From: Streptomyces sp. S.PB5
GTDB taxonomy: Bacteria; Actinomycetota; Actinomycetes; Streptomycetales; Streptomycetaceae
Direction: 5' to 3'
Assembly: GCF_030403745.1 (NCBI RefSeq)
Contig: NZ_JAQMWP010000007.1
Span: 1-64,000 of the forward strand
DNA: 64,000 nucleotides
A program made the translations under genes and the position numbers. The first letter of the stretch is position 1, and every line of letters begins with the position of its first letter. Below, piece by piece: positions 15,691 to 24,016 of this stretch. The notes beneath the pieces were generated by a model, which made no database searches, was not told the DNA's origin, and worked only from the letters and a program-made list of their open reading frames with translations.

Positions 15691-16008
15691 CTACAACTGC
15701 TCGTCCACATGCTTGCGCCAGGCCCGCACCTGCGGCGGCGCCCCCGCGACGGGAACGGCGAAGCACTCCTTGCGGATCGGGCACGCCCCGCACACCCGCG
15801 CCGCAGCCCTGTCGCCGCCCGGCGCCCCAAGGCCTGTCAACCCGTGCTCAGTGCACCGGGCCGCCGACCATGCCACAGGTCGGGCTGACGCCTCGCGCCT
15901 GCCTGCGAGTCCGGCCAGCGCGGCCATGCGGTCCGCATCGCGGTCGCGGCCCGATCCTGTCCGGGCACGCTGCGCTGCCAGCGCCAGAATGCGGTCGACG
16001 TCGATCAC
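15691..16008 (-). CDS. WhiB-like iron-sulphur regulator (divergent)
   Basis: 105 residues from GTG 16008. The C-terminal half has Cys, then CGACPIRKEC, giving the Cys-X(n)-Cys-X2-Cys-X5-Cys spacing of Wbl proteins, which bind a 4Fe-4S cluster. The usual GVWGG turn is not evident and the basic tail is short (VRAWRKHVDEQL). Actinophages commonly carry divergent whiB genes that alter host development. It lies just upstream of the parB-like promoter region, on the same strand. Confidence 0.6.
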   Translation of the reverse strand: MIDVDRILALAAQRARTGSGRDRDADRMAALAGLAGRREASARPVAWSAARCTEHGLTGLGAPGGDRAAARVCGACPIRKECFAVPVAGAPPQVRAWRKHVDEQL

Positions 16009-16145
16009 CCCGGCCCCCTTGTCCCGGCAGTGCGTAGACCGGCTGCCCCTTTCCGAGCTTGTACGGAGTGCCGCCGTCCCGCCTCGCGGCCTCGCCTCCG
16101 TCTTCCCCCGCAGCCCCTAGCGGGCTGCCTCGATACGGTCACCTG

Positions 16146-16877
16146 TTAGTGCCCCATTCCCGCGCCGCCGTCGACCGGGATCACCGCGCCGGTGATGTAG
16201 GAGCCCTCGTCGATGAGGAACCGCACGGTGCGCGCGATCTCCTCGGGCTGCCCGAGACGGCCGAGCGGGATCTGCCCGAGCAGTGCCTTGATGCGGTCCT
16301 CCGGCAAGGCGGCGGCCATGTCCGTGGCGGTCAGCCCCGGCGCGACGACGTTCGCGGTGATGCTGCGCGAGCCGTACTCGCGGGCGATGGACCGCGCCAG
16401 TCCGATCAGCCCGGCCTTGGAGGCGGCGTAGTTGGTCTGCCCGGCCTCCCCGTGCATCGCGGTCGCCGACGAAATGAACACCATCCGGCCGCCCTTGGCG
16501 CGCAGCATGCCCGGCAGGGCACGCTTGGCGACCCGGTAGGCGGCGGTCAGGTTCGCATCGAGGACGGCGGTGAAGTCGTCCTCGCTCATGCGGGCGAGCA
16601 GCCCGTCACGGGTGATCCCCGCATTGGAGACGAGGCAGGTGACCGGGCCGTGCTCGGCCTCGGACTGCTTGAACGCCAGGTCGACCTGCTCAGGGTCGGT
16701 CACGTCACATCGCACGGCAAGGAAGCGACCCCCGGTGTGCTCCTGGCCCGGAAGGTAGGCATGGGCGGGGGGCTCGCCGGAGCGGTAGGTGACGGTCACG
16801 TTGTGGCCGGCCTCGGCAAGCTCGGTGGCTATGGCGTAGCCGATGCCTCGGTTACCGCCGGTGATGAAGACGCTCAT
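16146..16877 (-). CDS. SDR-family oxidoreductase, FabG-like
   Basis: 243 residues. It has the NADPH-binding motif TGGNRGIG near the N-terminus, NAG (SNAGITRDG), catalytic Ser in FISSATAMHG, and YAASKAG (Tyr-x3-Lys). The end, PVDGGAGMGH, is FabG-like, so a 3-oxoacyl-ACP or polyketide ketoreductase is plausible. ATG 16877 was chosen because the fold begins there; the open frame upstream is non-coding. It is divergent from an MmyB-type XRE regulator, an arrangement known in actinobacteria in which the regulator controls the SDR gene. Confidence 0.85.
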   Translation of the reverse strand: MSVFITGGNRGIGYAIATELAEAGHNVTVTYRSGEPPAHAYLPGQEHTGGRFLAVRCDVTDPEQVDLAFKQSEAEHGPVTCLVSNAGITRDGLLARMSEDDFTAVLDANLTAAYRVAKRALPGMLRAKGGRMVFISSATAMHGEAGQTNYAASKAGLIGLARSIAREYGSRSITANVVAPGLTATDMAAALPEDRIKALLGQIPLGRLGQPEEIARTVRFLIDEGSYITGAVIPVDGGAGMGH

Positions 16878-17222
16878 GCCTGACACCTCTGGGATCGTCG
16901 TCGATGCAATGTCCGCCCACGGCTCGTCGCCCGGTGGGGCAGAGATCGGAGGCGAGAGGACCGTCGAGGAGGGTGACCCCGGCGGCGGGGCCACACATTG
17001 CCCGGATTCCATCCCGTTAGGCCGGTTCTAGGCGTGCCGGTATCCGTAGAACCGGCACTGCGGGTACGGGTTATCGCCCGCCCGAGGTATCGGAATGTCT
17101 GGAATGGCACTGAACATGCCCGTCTTATCCGGCAGGCCCCTCAAGTCGGACACACGTATAAGCTGCGTTAGGGTTTCCTAATACTTTTCCTGTTCTTTAC
17201 TTCAGGGGAGCTCTACACCTTC
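16878..17222. promoter_or_regulatory. Divergent control region between SDR and XRE/MmyB regulator
   Basis: No gene fits here. An inverted repeat GCCGGTTCTA (17021-17030) / TAGAACCGGC (17047-17056) with a 16-base centre lies mid-region. A shorter TTAGG/CCTAA pair (17168-17181) lies near the likely regulator promoter. GGGGAG precedes the regulator start. Both are candidate operators for the adjacent XRE protein. Confidence 0.5.
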
Positions 17223-18047
17223 ATGTCGCGGAACCTGCCTCCGATCACCCGCATGCTCAAGTCCTGGCGCGAATCACGCGACCCGCACGCCGTGCCCGGG
17301 TTCACTGCCCGCTACGGCGCGCGCCGCCGCACAGGCCTCACCCAACGTGACGTGGCCGAACTCACAGGCGTGACCGAGGGCTGGTACGGAAAGCTGGAGC
17401 GCGGCGTTCTCGATCATGTCGGAGACGAGTTCCTGGAGAGGATCGTGCGCGTCCTCGGCCTGGACAGTGCGCAACGCGCCCACCTGTGGCTGGAGGCCAA
17501 CGGCTGCGAACCGCCACCGCTCCCGCACTCGGACGCCAGCTCCATCGACCCCGTCGGCGCGGCCATCGTCCACAGTCAGATATATCCCGCGTACACCTAC
17601 ACCCACAGCTGGGACGTACGCGTCTTCAACGAGGCCGCGGCCCGCGACTACCCGTGGATGATGCACGGCATCAACGTCATGATCTGGGCGCTGACCTTCC
17701 CCGAGGCGCGCCTGCAGCTCATCGACTGGGAGGAGACCTGGGCCAAGCCCATGGCCTCACAACTGCGCCTCGCGCACAAAGCGAACGCGGACGACGCGCG
17801 CCTCAGCCAGGTCTGCGACCACATCAGGCAGGCCGATCCGGTCGCCCGCCGAATCCTCGACGACGACGTCACCACCGTCGCCCACCCCGACGGCGACCGC
17901 CGCCGCCTCTACCTGCCGCACCAGCACGAGGAGACCGAGGTCGAGTTCGTGGCCCTGGAGAGGCTGGGCGACAACACCCGGCTCATGATCGTTGCACCTG
18001 GCGACCTCGCTCAGCAGGCCATGCCCTCCGCCATCTCGGGCATGTAG
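17223..18047 (+). CDS. XRE-family regulator with MmyB-like ligand-binding domain
   Basis: 274 residues. The N-terminal HTH (about 35-75: GLTQRDVAELTGVTEGWYGKLERG) is followed by an MmyB/MLTR-type ligand-binding domain (about 105-265), with HSWDVRVFNEAAARDYPW characteristic of that family. Such regulators bind fatty-acid-like ligands and usually repress a divergent SDR gene, exactly the arrangement here. GGGGAG upstream supports ATG 17223. Carriage within an integrative element suggests cargo. Confidence 0.83.
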   Translation: MSRNLPPITRMLKSWRESRDPHAVPGFTARYGARRRTGLTQRDVAELTGVTEGWYGKLERGVLDHVGDEFLERIVRVLGLDSAQRAHLWLEANGCEPPPLPHSDASSIDPVGAAIVHSQIYPAYTYTHSWDVRVFNEAAARDYPWMMHGINVMIWALTFPEARLQLIDWEETWAKPMASQLRLAHKANADDARLSQVCDHIRQADPVARRILDDDVTTVAHPDGDRRRLYLPHQHEETEVEFVALERLGDNTRLMIVAPGDLAQQAMPSAISGM

Positions 18048-18125
18048 CCACTGAGGAGCGTCCGCGATCACCGACCGGGGTGCGGCTGGCCCCGCCCCGG
18101 TCACCAACGAGGTCGCGATATTGGT

Positions 18126-19055
18126 TCAGCTGACGGGCTGGCGCCAGTCGAGCAGGACCCGCTTTTCCGGGGCCTGGCTGCCTTCGGCGCGGCCGACCCG
18201 CACGTGCTCGATCTCCAGCAGTACCAGGCCCCGCTTCGACGCGAACGGGGCCGTACGCCACCAGGCCACCAGGTCGTGCACGTCACCGATCGGCAGGTCG
18301 GTCATCTGCTCCAGGTGCTTCAGCCGCACCTTGGACGTCCGCAGGTCTTCCTTGCTGGCCTTTTGCGCGGCGACGAACGCGGCCTTCACCATCAGCCCGC
18401 GCCCGTACAGATCGCCGATGCCGGCGAACCGCTCGTCGGCACCCGCAATGTGCTCCTTCAGGCGGGCGATCTCCGCCTCGATGTCACGCTGCAACTGCTC
18501 AAGCCGCTCACGCGCCCCCGGCTTCAGCAGTTCAGCCAGAACGTGCTCGGCCACGAAGTCTTCGAGCTTCTCGGCGTTGATGCGTGTTCTCCCGCAGCCG
18601 TCGCACTTATAGGACGGCGGGGCCTCGGCGTGGGCGCGGCTGCCGATCATGGCCTGCGTGCACTCGTCGCACACCGCGCACCCGCCGGTGACCAGGTACT
18701 CGTGGGCGTCACGCGGCGTGCCGCGCTTCTCGCTGCGCTCCACGAACAGAGCCTGCAGACGCATGTAGACGTCCGGCTCCAGAACCCGCTCGTCCCAGCC
18801 CTCGATCGGCTCGCCGTTCTCATCCAGACCCGCAAGCCGCGGATTGACCAGCAGCCGGTGCAGAACTTCGCGACGGAACTCGTTGCCGCGCGGGGTCAGC
18901 ATGCCCTTGCTCGTCAGCCACCGCGTCGCCTCGGCTTCCGAATCGCCACCGAACAGCAGCGTGACGGCCTCCCGCAGCAACGGCGCCTCCTTCGGATGCA
19001 CCGCCCCTGCGCGCACGTAGCCCGACAACCGTCCCACGCAGCTGACTCCGATCAA
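18126..19055 (-). pseudogene. Large serine recombinase, N-terminal catalytic domain missing
   Basis: The open frame of about 309 codons has the Recombinase domain (GYVRAGAVHPKEAPLLREAV, LLVNPRLAGL). The zinc ribbon follows (CAVCDEC, then CDGCGRTR), and then a coiled-coil region (LEQLQRDIEAEIARL), all in the usual order. The roughly 150-190-residue resolvase domain with the catalytic Ser is absent, and no remnant was found upstream on the same strand. It is therefore inactive as a recombinase and is probably the relic of an older element next to a working tyrosine integrase. Confidence 0.72.
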
Positions 19056-19348
19056 TGATTCGCACCTGCGACCCCTTGCGTCGGCGACGCGTTAGGAGTC
19101 CCTTAGACCTGACATAGGCCAATGTATATCTGGGTCGAGGGCTATACGTGCGTGAGACGTCGTGAACTGGCCAGCCTTAACGCGATATTTGCAGGCCAGG
19201 GAGGCTCACCTGCTGGCAGGTGTGACGCGGCTCATAGCAACCTGTACTGGGCAATCTGCATCGTCATCAGTTACATCCACGCTGGGGGCGAGGTAGAAGA
19301 GGGGCCCGGACGTGCACAAACGACGCAACGTCCGGGCCGCATAGGTGG

Positions 19349-19606
19349 CTACACATCCAGGGTGATCCCCAGTGCCTTCCACAAGCTCGCCGTCGACACC
19401 TTCTGCGTCTGGCCCAGCGGAATCGTCTGCGCCGGGAACGCGCCGTCCCTGATCAACTCGTACGCCTTGTCCGAACCGATCCCCAATGCGCGAGCCGCCG
19501 TCACCACGCTCACCGCAGCCGGCAGGGACCTCACTTCCTCGACGGACATCCCGCCGCGGCGCCCCTCGGAACGAGTGCGCTGCACGGTCATCGCAGATGA
19601 GGACAA
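19349..19606 (-). CDS. Excisionase-like small DNA-binding protein
   Basis: Up to 85 residues (TTG 19606; ATG 19591 or 19549 are alternatives, as no strong ribosome site decides). The core AARALGIGSDKAYELIRDG, then QKVSTASLWKAL, is the winged MerR/Xis-type helix-turn-helix. It is divergent from the integrase at 19735, the usual place for a recombination directionality factor that promotes excision. The 290 bp on its other side (19056-19348) show no gene. Confidence 0.6.
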   Translation of the reverse strand: MSSSAMTVQRTRSEGRRGGMSVEEVRSLPAAVSVVTAARALGIGSDKAYELIRDGAFPAQTIPLGQTQKVSTASLWKALGITLDV

Positions 19607-19734
19607 AGGTGGTCACATCCCTCTTCCCCGCGCCACCTGGCAGGAAGCATACGGCGCCCAAGGAAGCGTCACCTTCGCTACAGCATGATCAGGACGCGTA
19701 AGGAATAATCCAGCACATTCAGGGGGAATCCCAC

Positions 19735-21498
19735 GTGTTCGACGGCAGCGTCTACAAGCGATGCAAGTGCACCGAGCCCAAACTCGACGACAGCGGCCAG
19801 CCGATCCCCGACGCCTCCGGCCGGCCCAAGATGCGTGAACTCGGCTCAAGCTGCCCTCTGCTGAAGAAGCGCGAACACGGAACCTGGTACTACTACGTCA
19901 AACTCCCCGACGGCGTCGGCGGACAGCGCCGACGCCGTCGCAAGGGCGGCTTCCTGACCCAGACGAAAGCTAAGGAAGAGGCGCAGAAGCTGTGGGACGA
20001 GGCCCAAGGCGGCGTCAACGTCGAGTCCAAAGAGACCGTCGCCCAGTACCTCAACCGCTGGCACGACAAGCGCGTCGACCTCAAGCGCAGCACCCGCAGC
20101 GATTACCGCGACTTCATCGACCGCATCCTTATACCCGCGCTCGGCCACCTCTCCATGCGCGAGCTCCGGGACCGCCACGTCCAGGAGATGTTCAAGCAGA
20201 TCTGGGCCTTCAACAAGATCAAGGAAGCCAACCGCATCGCCGCCCAGCAGGCCAAGGCCGCCTGCGACGCCGCCCACCAGGAATGGAGGAAAGCCCCAAC
20301 CCCCCGGCCTCCGGAGCTTCGCCAGACCTGGCATCAGGCCCGTGAAGCCCTCAAGGAGGCCCGCACCAAGCCCCGCCAGGACACTGGCCCCGGCAGGCAG
20401 AAGAAGTACCTCGACTGCCTCTCCGCCGCGCTCTCCGACGCCGTCACCGAGAAGCTGATCACCCAGAACTGGGCCAAGCTCGTCACCATTCCGAAGTACG
20501 AACGCCCTGAGGCGCTCGTCTGGACCGAAGAGCGCGTGGCCCGCTGGCGTGAAACCGGCGAGAAGCCCAGCCCCGTCATGGTCTGGACCCCCGAGCAGAC
20601 CGGTGAATTCCTCGACGCAGCCGTCGAACAAGGCCTGTACATCATGTGGCACCTCATGGCCTTCCGCGCACCACGCCGCGGCGAAGCAACAGGCCTTCCC
20701 TGGTCCGAACTTGATATGACCAAAGGCGTCGCGCACATCAGCGAACAGATCGTCACCGACTCCACCAACGCCGTCTGGGAAGACACCCCCAAGAGCAGCA
20801 GCGGCCGCCGCGCCGTCGCCCTGGACTACGCGACCTTCGCTCTCCTGACCGCCTGGCGGGACGTCCAGAAGGCCCAGCGCGCCGAATGGGAGAGCAAGCA
20901 CCAGCAGTGGCTGGACGCCACCCCAGAAGAGCGGCAGGGGCAGGCGCTGAAGGCGTACGACCATCCGTACGTCGACTCCGGCAAAGTCTTCACCCTGCCC
21001 GACGGCCGCCCTCACCACCCCAAGAACGTCTCCCAGGCCTTCGACCGGTTCATCAAGCGCCTCGGCTTCCCGCCCATCAGGCTCCACGACCTGCGCCACT
21101 GCGCCGCATCCCTGAGCCTCGCCGCCGGCCTCTCCATGAAGGCCATCCAGGTCCTGCTCGGCCACAGCAGCTACCAGCTCACCGCCGACACCTACACCAG
21201 CCTGATGCCCCAGTTCGAGCAGGCCGCAGCAGACGCACCCCTCGACCTCGTGCCCCGCCGCAACGGCATCAACAAGCCCGACGACAAACAGCAGTCCGCC
21301 ACCGAGACGGACACCGAGCCTCCCGCCGCAGCCGCCCCCGCCGCAGTGGGGGAGAGCCAGCCGGCGCAGGTCGCCGATGAGCCGTACGAAGAGGAGCGGC
21401 GGACTGCGGACGAGCCCCAGGCCCAGCCCTCCCGCAGCAGAGGACATCTGCGGCTGGTGTCCTCTGTCCCCCGCGACGGGGCCCCGGACGCCGCCTGA
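19735..21498 (+). CDS. int: Tyrosine recombinase, site-specific integrase
   Basis: 587 residues from GTG 19735, with GGGGGAA upstream. The N-terminal part has an AP2-like DNA-binding region with a Cys-rich start (KRCKC) and a core-binding helical domain. The catalytic part shows Arg314 in APRRGE, His451 and Arg454 in LHDLRH, HxxH-like GHSS, and nucleophile Tyr487 in TADTYTSL. The long Pro/Gln-rich C-terminal tail (about 500-587) is unusual. It lies 100 bp from the tRNA-Arg 3' fragment, its likely att site. Full length and apparently intact. Confidence 0.9.
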   Translation: MFDGSVYKRCKCTEPKLDDSGQPIPDASGRPKMRELGSSCPLLKKREHGTWYYYVKLPDGVGGQRRRRRKGGFLTQTKAKEEAQKLWDEAQGGVNVESKETVAQYLNRWHDKRVDLKRSTRSDYRDFIDRILIPALGHLSMRELRDRHVQEMFKQIWAFNKIKEANRIAAQQAKAACDAAHQEWRKAPTPRPPELRQTWHQAREALKEARTKPRQDTGPGRQKKYLDCLSAALSDAVTEKLITQNWAKLVTIPKYERPEALVWTEERVARWRETGEKPSPVMVWTPEQTGEFLDAAVEQGLYIMWHLMAFRAPRRGEATGLPWSELDMTKGVAHISEQIVTDSTNAVWEDTPKSSSGRRAVALDYATFALLTAWRDVQKAQRAEWESKHQQWLDATPEERQGQALKAYDHPYVDSGKVFTLPDGRPHHPKNVSQAFDRFIKRLGFPPIRLHDLRHCAASLSLAAGLSMKAIQVLLGHSSYQLTADTYTSLMPQFEQAAADAPLDLVPRRNGINKPDDKQQSATETDTEPPAAAAPAAVGESQPAQVADEPYEEERRTADEPQAQPSRSRGHLRLVSSVPRDGAPDAA

Positions 21499-21534
21499 TC
21501 GCACCTTGTCCCCCGCGTGTCCCCCGGGCCACGA

Positions 21535-21570
21535 AACAGCCCCCTCGGAGATCATTCCGAGGGGGCTGTT
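21535..21570 (+). terminator. Terminator hairpin after the integrase
   Basis: A perfect 15-bp stem, AACAGCCCCCTCGGA (21535-21549) with TCCGAGGGGGCTGTT (21556-21570), has a 6-base loop and lies 37 bp after the integrase stop. It also faces the tRNA fragment. Confidence 0.8.
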
Positions 21571-21597
21571 CGATGCGTTTTGCCTGGTCAAGCTATG

Positions 21598-21645
21598 TGC
21601 CCCCGGCAGGATTCGAACCTGCGACACCCGCTTTAGGAGAGCGGG
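21598..21645 (-). tRNA. 3' fragment of tRNA-Arg(CCT), attachment-site core
   Basis: Read on the minus strand, this gives an anticodon stem-loop CCGCT-CTCCTAA-AGCGG with anticodon CCT (21637-21635). A T-arm with GGTTCGAATCC (21619-21609) and the 3' acceptor strand ending at 21598 follow. Sequence to the right has no D-arm or matching 5' acceptor strand, so this is not a complete tRNA. A fragment running from the anticodon stem to the 3' end beside an integrase is the classic att core of tRNA-targeting elements. 21646-21954 holds no convincing gene. Confidence 0.75.
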
Positions 21646-21954
21646 CGTCAAGACGGCTCCCGATGGTCTCGAAGTCCGGTCGACTGGCGGAGTCTTCGTG
21701 TGTGGCGGTTGTTGAGCCCGCCGTCTGCGGCACTGAGCACCAGCACCACCCCGAGGACAGGCGCCGAGCGGGCCAGGGGTGGGAGCGTGAGCTTGGGGAG
21801 GAGTGCCGCCTGGCGACGGTGACGTGGTGGTCGGCGTAGCGGCAGCGCAAATGGCCGGTCAGCATCATCGTGACGACCGCACCGGCGGAGACGCCGAGCA
21901 GCGCGAGCCCGGTTCGGTGACCCGACAGGCCCCCGCGCCGGGTCGCCGAACCGT

Positions 21955-22203
21955 TCAGCTGCGGGGTGTCTCCCCCGCCCGGTCGGCTTCCGGCGCCCCC
22001 GCACCCCGCGCGACCGTCTCACCCCGGATGGTCCGAGGAGTCGTCCCCTCGGCGTCCTGGTCCTCGGTGTTCATGGCCCGGGCCTCTGCCTTGAGGATGC
22101 GGGCCGACTTGCCTGCCGAGCGGGCCAGTTCGGGGAGTTTCTTGGCGGCGAGGACGGCGATGACGACGATGAGGATGACGGCCAGTTCGCTCAGTCCGAA
22201 CAT
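21955..22203 (-). CDS. TatA/TatE family twin-arginine translocase protein
   Basis: 82 residues. The N-terminal hydrophobic helix is preceded by MFGLSE, followed by the conserved KKLPELARSAGKSARILKAE amphipathic helix. TatA multimers form the pore that exports folded twin-arginine proteins. The C-terminal tail is disordered and variable, as in the family. It lies 3 bp from the gene upstream on the same strand. Streptomyces typically has a separate tatAC operon, so this is probably an additional TatA-like protein. Confidence 0.85.
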   Translation of the reverse strand: MFGLSELAVILIVVIAVLAAKKLPELARSAGKSARILKAEARAMNTEDQDAEGTTPRTIRGETVARGAGAPEADRAGETPRS

Positions 22204-22206
22204 GGG

Positions 22207-22815
22207 TTACCTGTCCTTGGGGGAGGGGCGGCGGGCGGGGTCAGAGGGGTTCGCGTGGATGTGTCGGTGCAGGTAGGGGATCAGGCCCCGGTCCAGCAGG
22301 GCCTGTTGCCAGCGCTGCCGGGCCTGTTCGACCTGCTGTGCGGTCGGCGGGGTGCCGTGTCCGTGTCCCTGCCCGTGTCCGCGCAGCGCTGTCCGCAGCA
22401 GGGCCGCCAGGGCCACGGAAGTGCTCAGTGCCGCGATAGCGGCCAGCATCCAGCCCGCGGTCACCAGTGATGCGGGCAACGTACCTGCCGTGCCGGCCAG
22501 TCGGAGCGTGTGGCCGAGCGCCAGCAGGACCGCCGCGGAAGCCGCGGCGACGGCCGGTGTGAGGGCGGTCAGGGCCGGGAGCAGGGTGCCGCCGCTCGCC
22601 GGGGTGCGCAGGGCGAGGTAGGCGGTGTACTCCCGCTCCGCCGCCGCCGTGATCGAGTCGGCGGCGGAGAGGGCTCGGATCCGCATGCGGACGACCATCC
22701 GTCCGGTGGTGTCGGCGAGCAGGGCCTCGGCGATGTCCGGGGTGCTCATCGCCAGGCGCAGCATCGCCTCGAAGTCCGCTCGGTCCTCCGGGCGGAGGCG
22801 GGGCGGGTCGGCCAC
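22207..22815 (-). CDS. Membrane protein of unknown function (202 aa)
   Basis: GTG 22815 was chosen; the longer frame upstream overlaps terD. The N-terminal 70 residues are soluble and charged (PEDRADFEAMLRLAM). Two or three hydrophobic segments follow (LLPALTALTPAVAAASAAVL, WMLAAIAALSTSVALAALL), then a His/Gly-rich linker and a cytoplasmic-looking helical tail. No family recognised. It lies between terD and tatA on the same strand and may be cotranscribed. Confidence 0.6.
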   Translation of the reverse strand: MADPPRLRPEDRADFEAMLRLAMSTPDIAEALLADTTGRMVVRMRIRALSAADSITAAAEREYTAYLALRTPASGGTLLPALTALTPAVAAASAAVLLALGHTLRLAGTAGTLPASLVTAGWMLAAIAALSTSVALAALLRTALRGHGQGHGHGTPPTAQQVEQARQRWQQALLDRGLIPYLHRHIHANPSDPARRPSPKDR

Positions 22816-22852
22816 ATGGTCTCCCGGTCGGTCGGTGAGGCGGCTGCCCGGG

Positions 22853-23428
22853 TCAGACGTTGACGCCGAAGTCGGAGGCGATCCCGGCGAGTCCGGAGGC
22901 GTAACCCTGGCCGACCGCGCGGAACTTCCACTCCGCTCCGTTGCGGTAGAGCTCGCCGAAGACCATGGCGGTCTCGGTCGAGGCGTCCTCGGACAGGTCG
23001 TAGCGGGCGATCTCGGCGCCGCCAGCCTGGTTGACGACCCGGATGAAGGCGTTGCGGACCTGGCCGAAGCTCTGGCCGCGGTTCTCCGCGTCATGGATCG
23101 ACACCGGGAACACTATCTTGTCGACCTCGGCCGGGACCGCGGCGAGGTTCACCTTCACCGATTCGTCGTCGCCCTCGCCCTCGCCGGTGAGGTTGTCGCC
23201 GGTGTGCTCGACCGAACCGTCGGGGCTGCGCAGGTTGTTGTAGAAGACGAAGTGCCGGTCGGACAGCACCTTGCCGGAGGCGTCCAGGAGCAGGGCGGAG
23301 GCGTCGAGGTCGTAGTCGGTACCGGTCGTCGTCCGGACGTCCCAGCCGAGGCCGACCAGGACCGCGGTCAGGCCCGGTGCCTCCTTGCTGAGTGAGACGT
23401 TGCCGCCCTTGGACAGGGAAACTCCCAC
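22853..23428 (-). CDS. terD: TerD-family calcium-binding stress protein
   Basis: 191 residues beginning GVSLSKGGNVSLSKEAPGL, diagnostic of TerD. The calcium-binding acidic residues lie in DYDLDASALLLD and the NNLRSPDGSVEHTGDN segment. TerD proteins are implicated in tellurite resistance and stress, and in Streptomyces affect differentiation. GTG 23428 has AGGA upstream. It is divergent from a blaI-like repressor, with a BlaI-type palindrome between the two starts. Confidence 0.9.
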   Translation of the reverse strand: MGVSLSKGGNVSLSKEAPGLTAVLVGLGWDVRTTTGTDYDLDASALLLDASGKVLSDRHFVFYNNLRSPDGSVEHTGDNLTGEGEGDDESVKVNLAAVPAEVDKIVFPVSIHDAENRGQSFGQVRNAFIRVVNQAGGAEIARYDLSEDASTETAMVFGELYRNGAEWKFRAVGQGYASGLAGIASDFGVNV

Positions 23429-23482
23429 GGTTTTCCTCCTGGTTGAGACCTTGGTTGAGATCCTGGTGGTGTCCGATATGAA

Positions 23483-23498
23483 TCTACAGCACTGTAGA
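23483..23498. promoter_or_regulatory. BlaI/MecI-type operator between terD and blaI-like gene
   Basis: TCTACAG (23483-23489) and CTGTAGA (23492-23498) form a perfect palindrome with the TACA/TGTA core typical of BlaI-family operators. It is 55 bp upstream of terD and about 120 bp upstream of the repressor start, so it could control both. Confidence 0.6.
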
Positions 23499-23617
23499 AG
23501 TTGCGTGGAGTGAGATGTCGGACGCGAGGTCCCGGGCCTCCTGTGCCCGGCGTCCTGCCCCGGGCGTCCTTAGGATGGGTCGCCCGGGAAGTGTGCGGCG
23601 GTGAAGGGAGACAACGC

Positions 23618-24010
23618 GTGACCGACGATCACCGGCGACGGCCCGGACGGCGGGGACAGGGCGAGCTGGAAGCGCTGGTGCTCTCGGCGTTGCGGGAGGC
23701 GGACGGACCGGCGACGGCCGGCTGGGTGCAGGAGCGGCTGGGCGGCGGCCTCGCCTATACGACGGTGATCACGATCCTGACCCGGCTGCTGGCCAAGGGT
23801 GTGGTCACCCGCGAGCGCGCCGGCCGGTCCTTCGCCTGGCTGCCCGTCGCGGACCAGGCGGGCCTGGCCGCCCACAAGATGCGCCGGGTGCTGGACGCCG
23901 AACGGGACCGGGAGGCGGTGCTGGCCAGTTTCGTCACCGGGCTCGGCCCGGACGACGAACGGCTGCTGCGCGAACTGCTGGGTCAGGCCCACGACGGAGG
24001 GGAAGACTGA
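23618..24010 (+). CDS. BlaI/MecI/CopY-family repressor
   Basis: 130 residues from GTG 23618, with AAGGGAG 8-14 bases upstream. The winged HTH (about 15-85) contains ELEALVLSALREADGPATAGWVQE, TTVITILTRLLAKGVVTRER and GRSFAWLPV, standard for BlaI. The dimerisation helices lie at about 95-130. It is followed 6 bp later by a BlaR1/M56-like peptidase, the canonical sensor-protease pair, which cleaves or inactivates the repressor on signal. Confidence 0.88.
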   Translation: MTDDHRRRPGRRGQGELEALVLSALREADGPATAGWVQERLGGGLAYTTVITILTRLLAKGVVTRERAGRSFAWLPVADQAGLAAHKMRRVLDAERDREAVLASFVTGLGPDDERLLRELLGQAHDGGED

Positions 24011-24016
24011 CGGCTC

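Noticed and set aside
21598..21645. Functional tRNA-Arg gene
   Set aside because: The 5' acceptor strand and D-arm are missing from the adjoining sequence.
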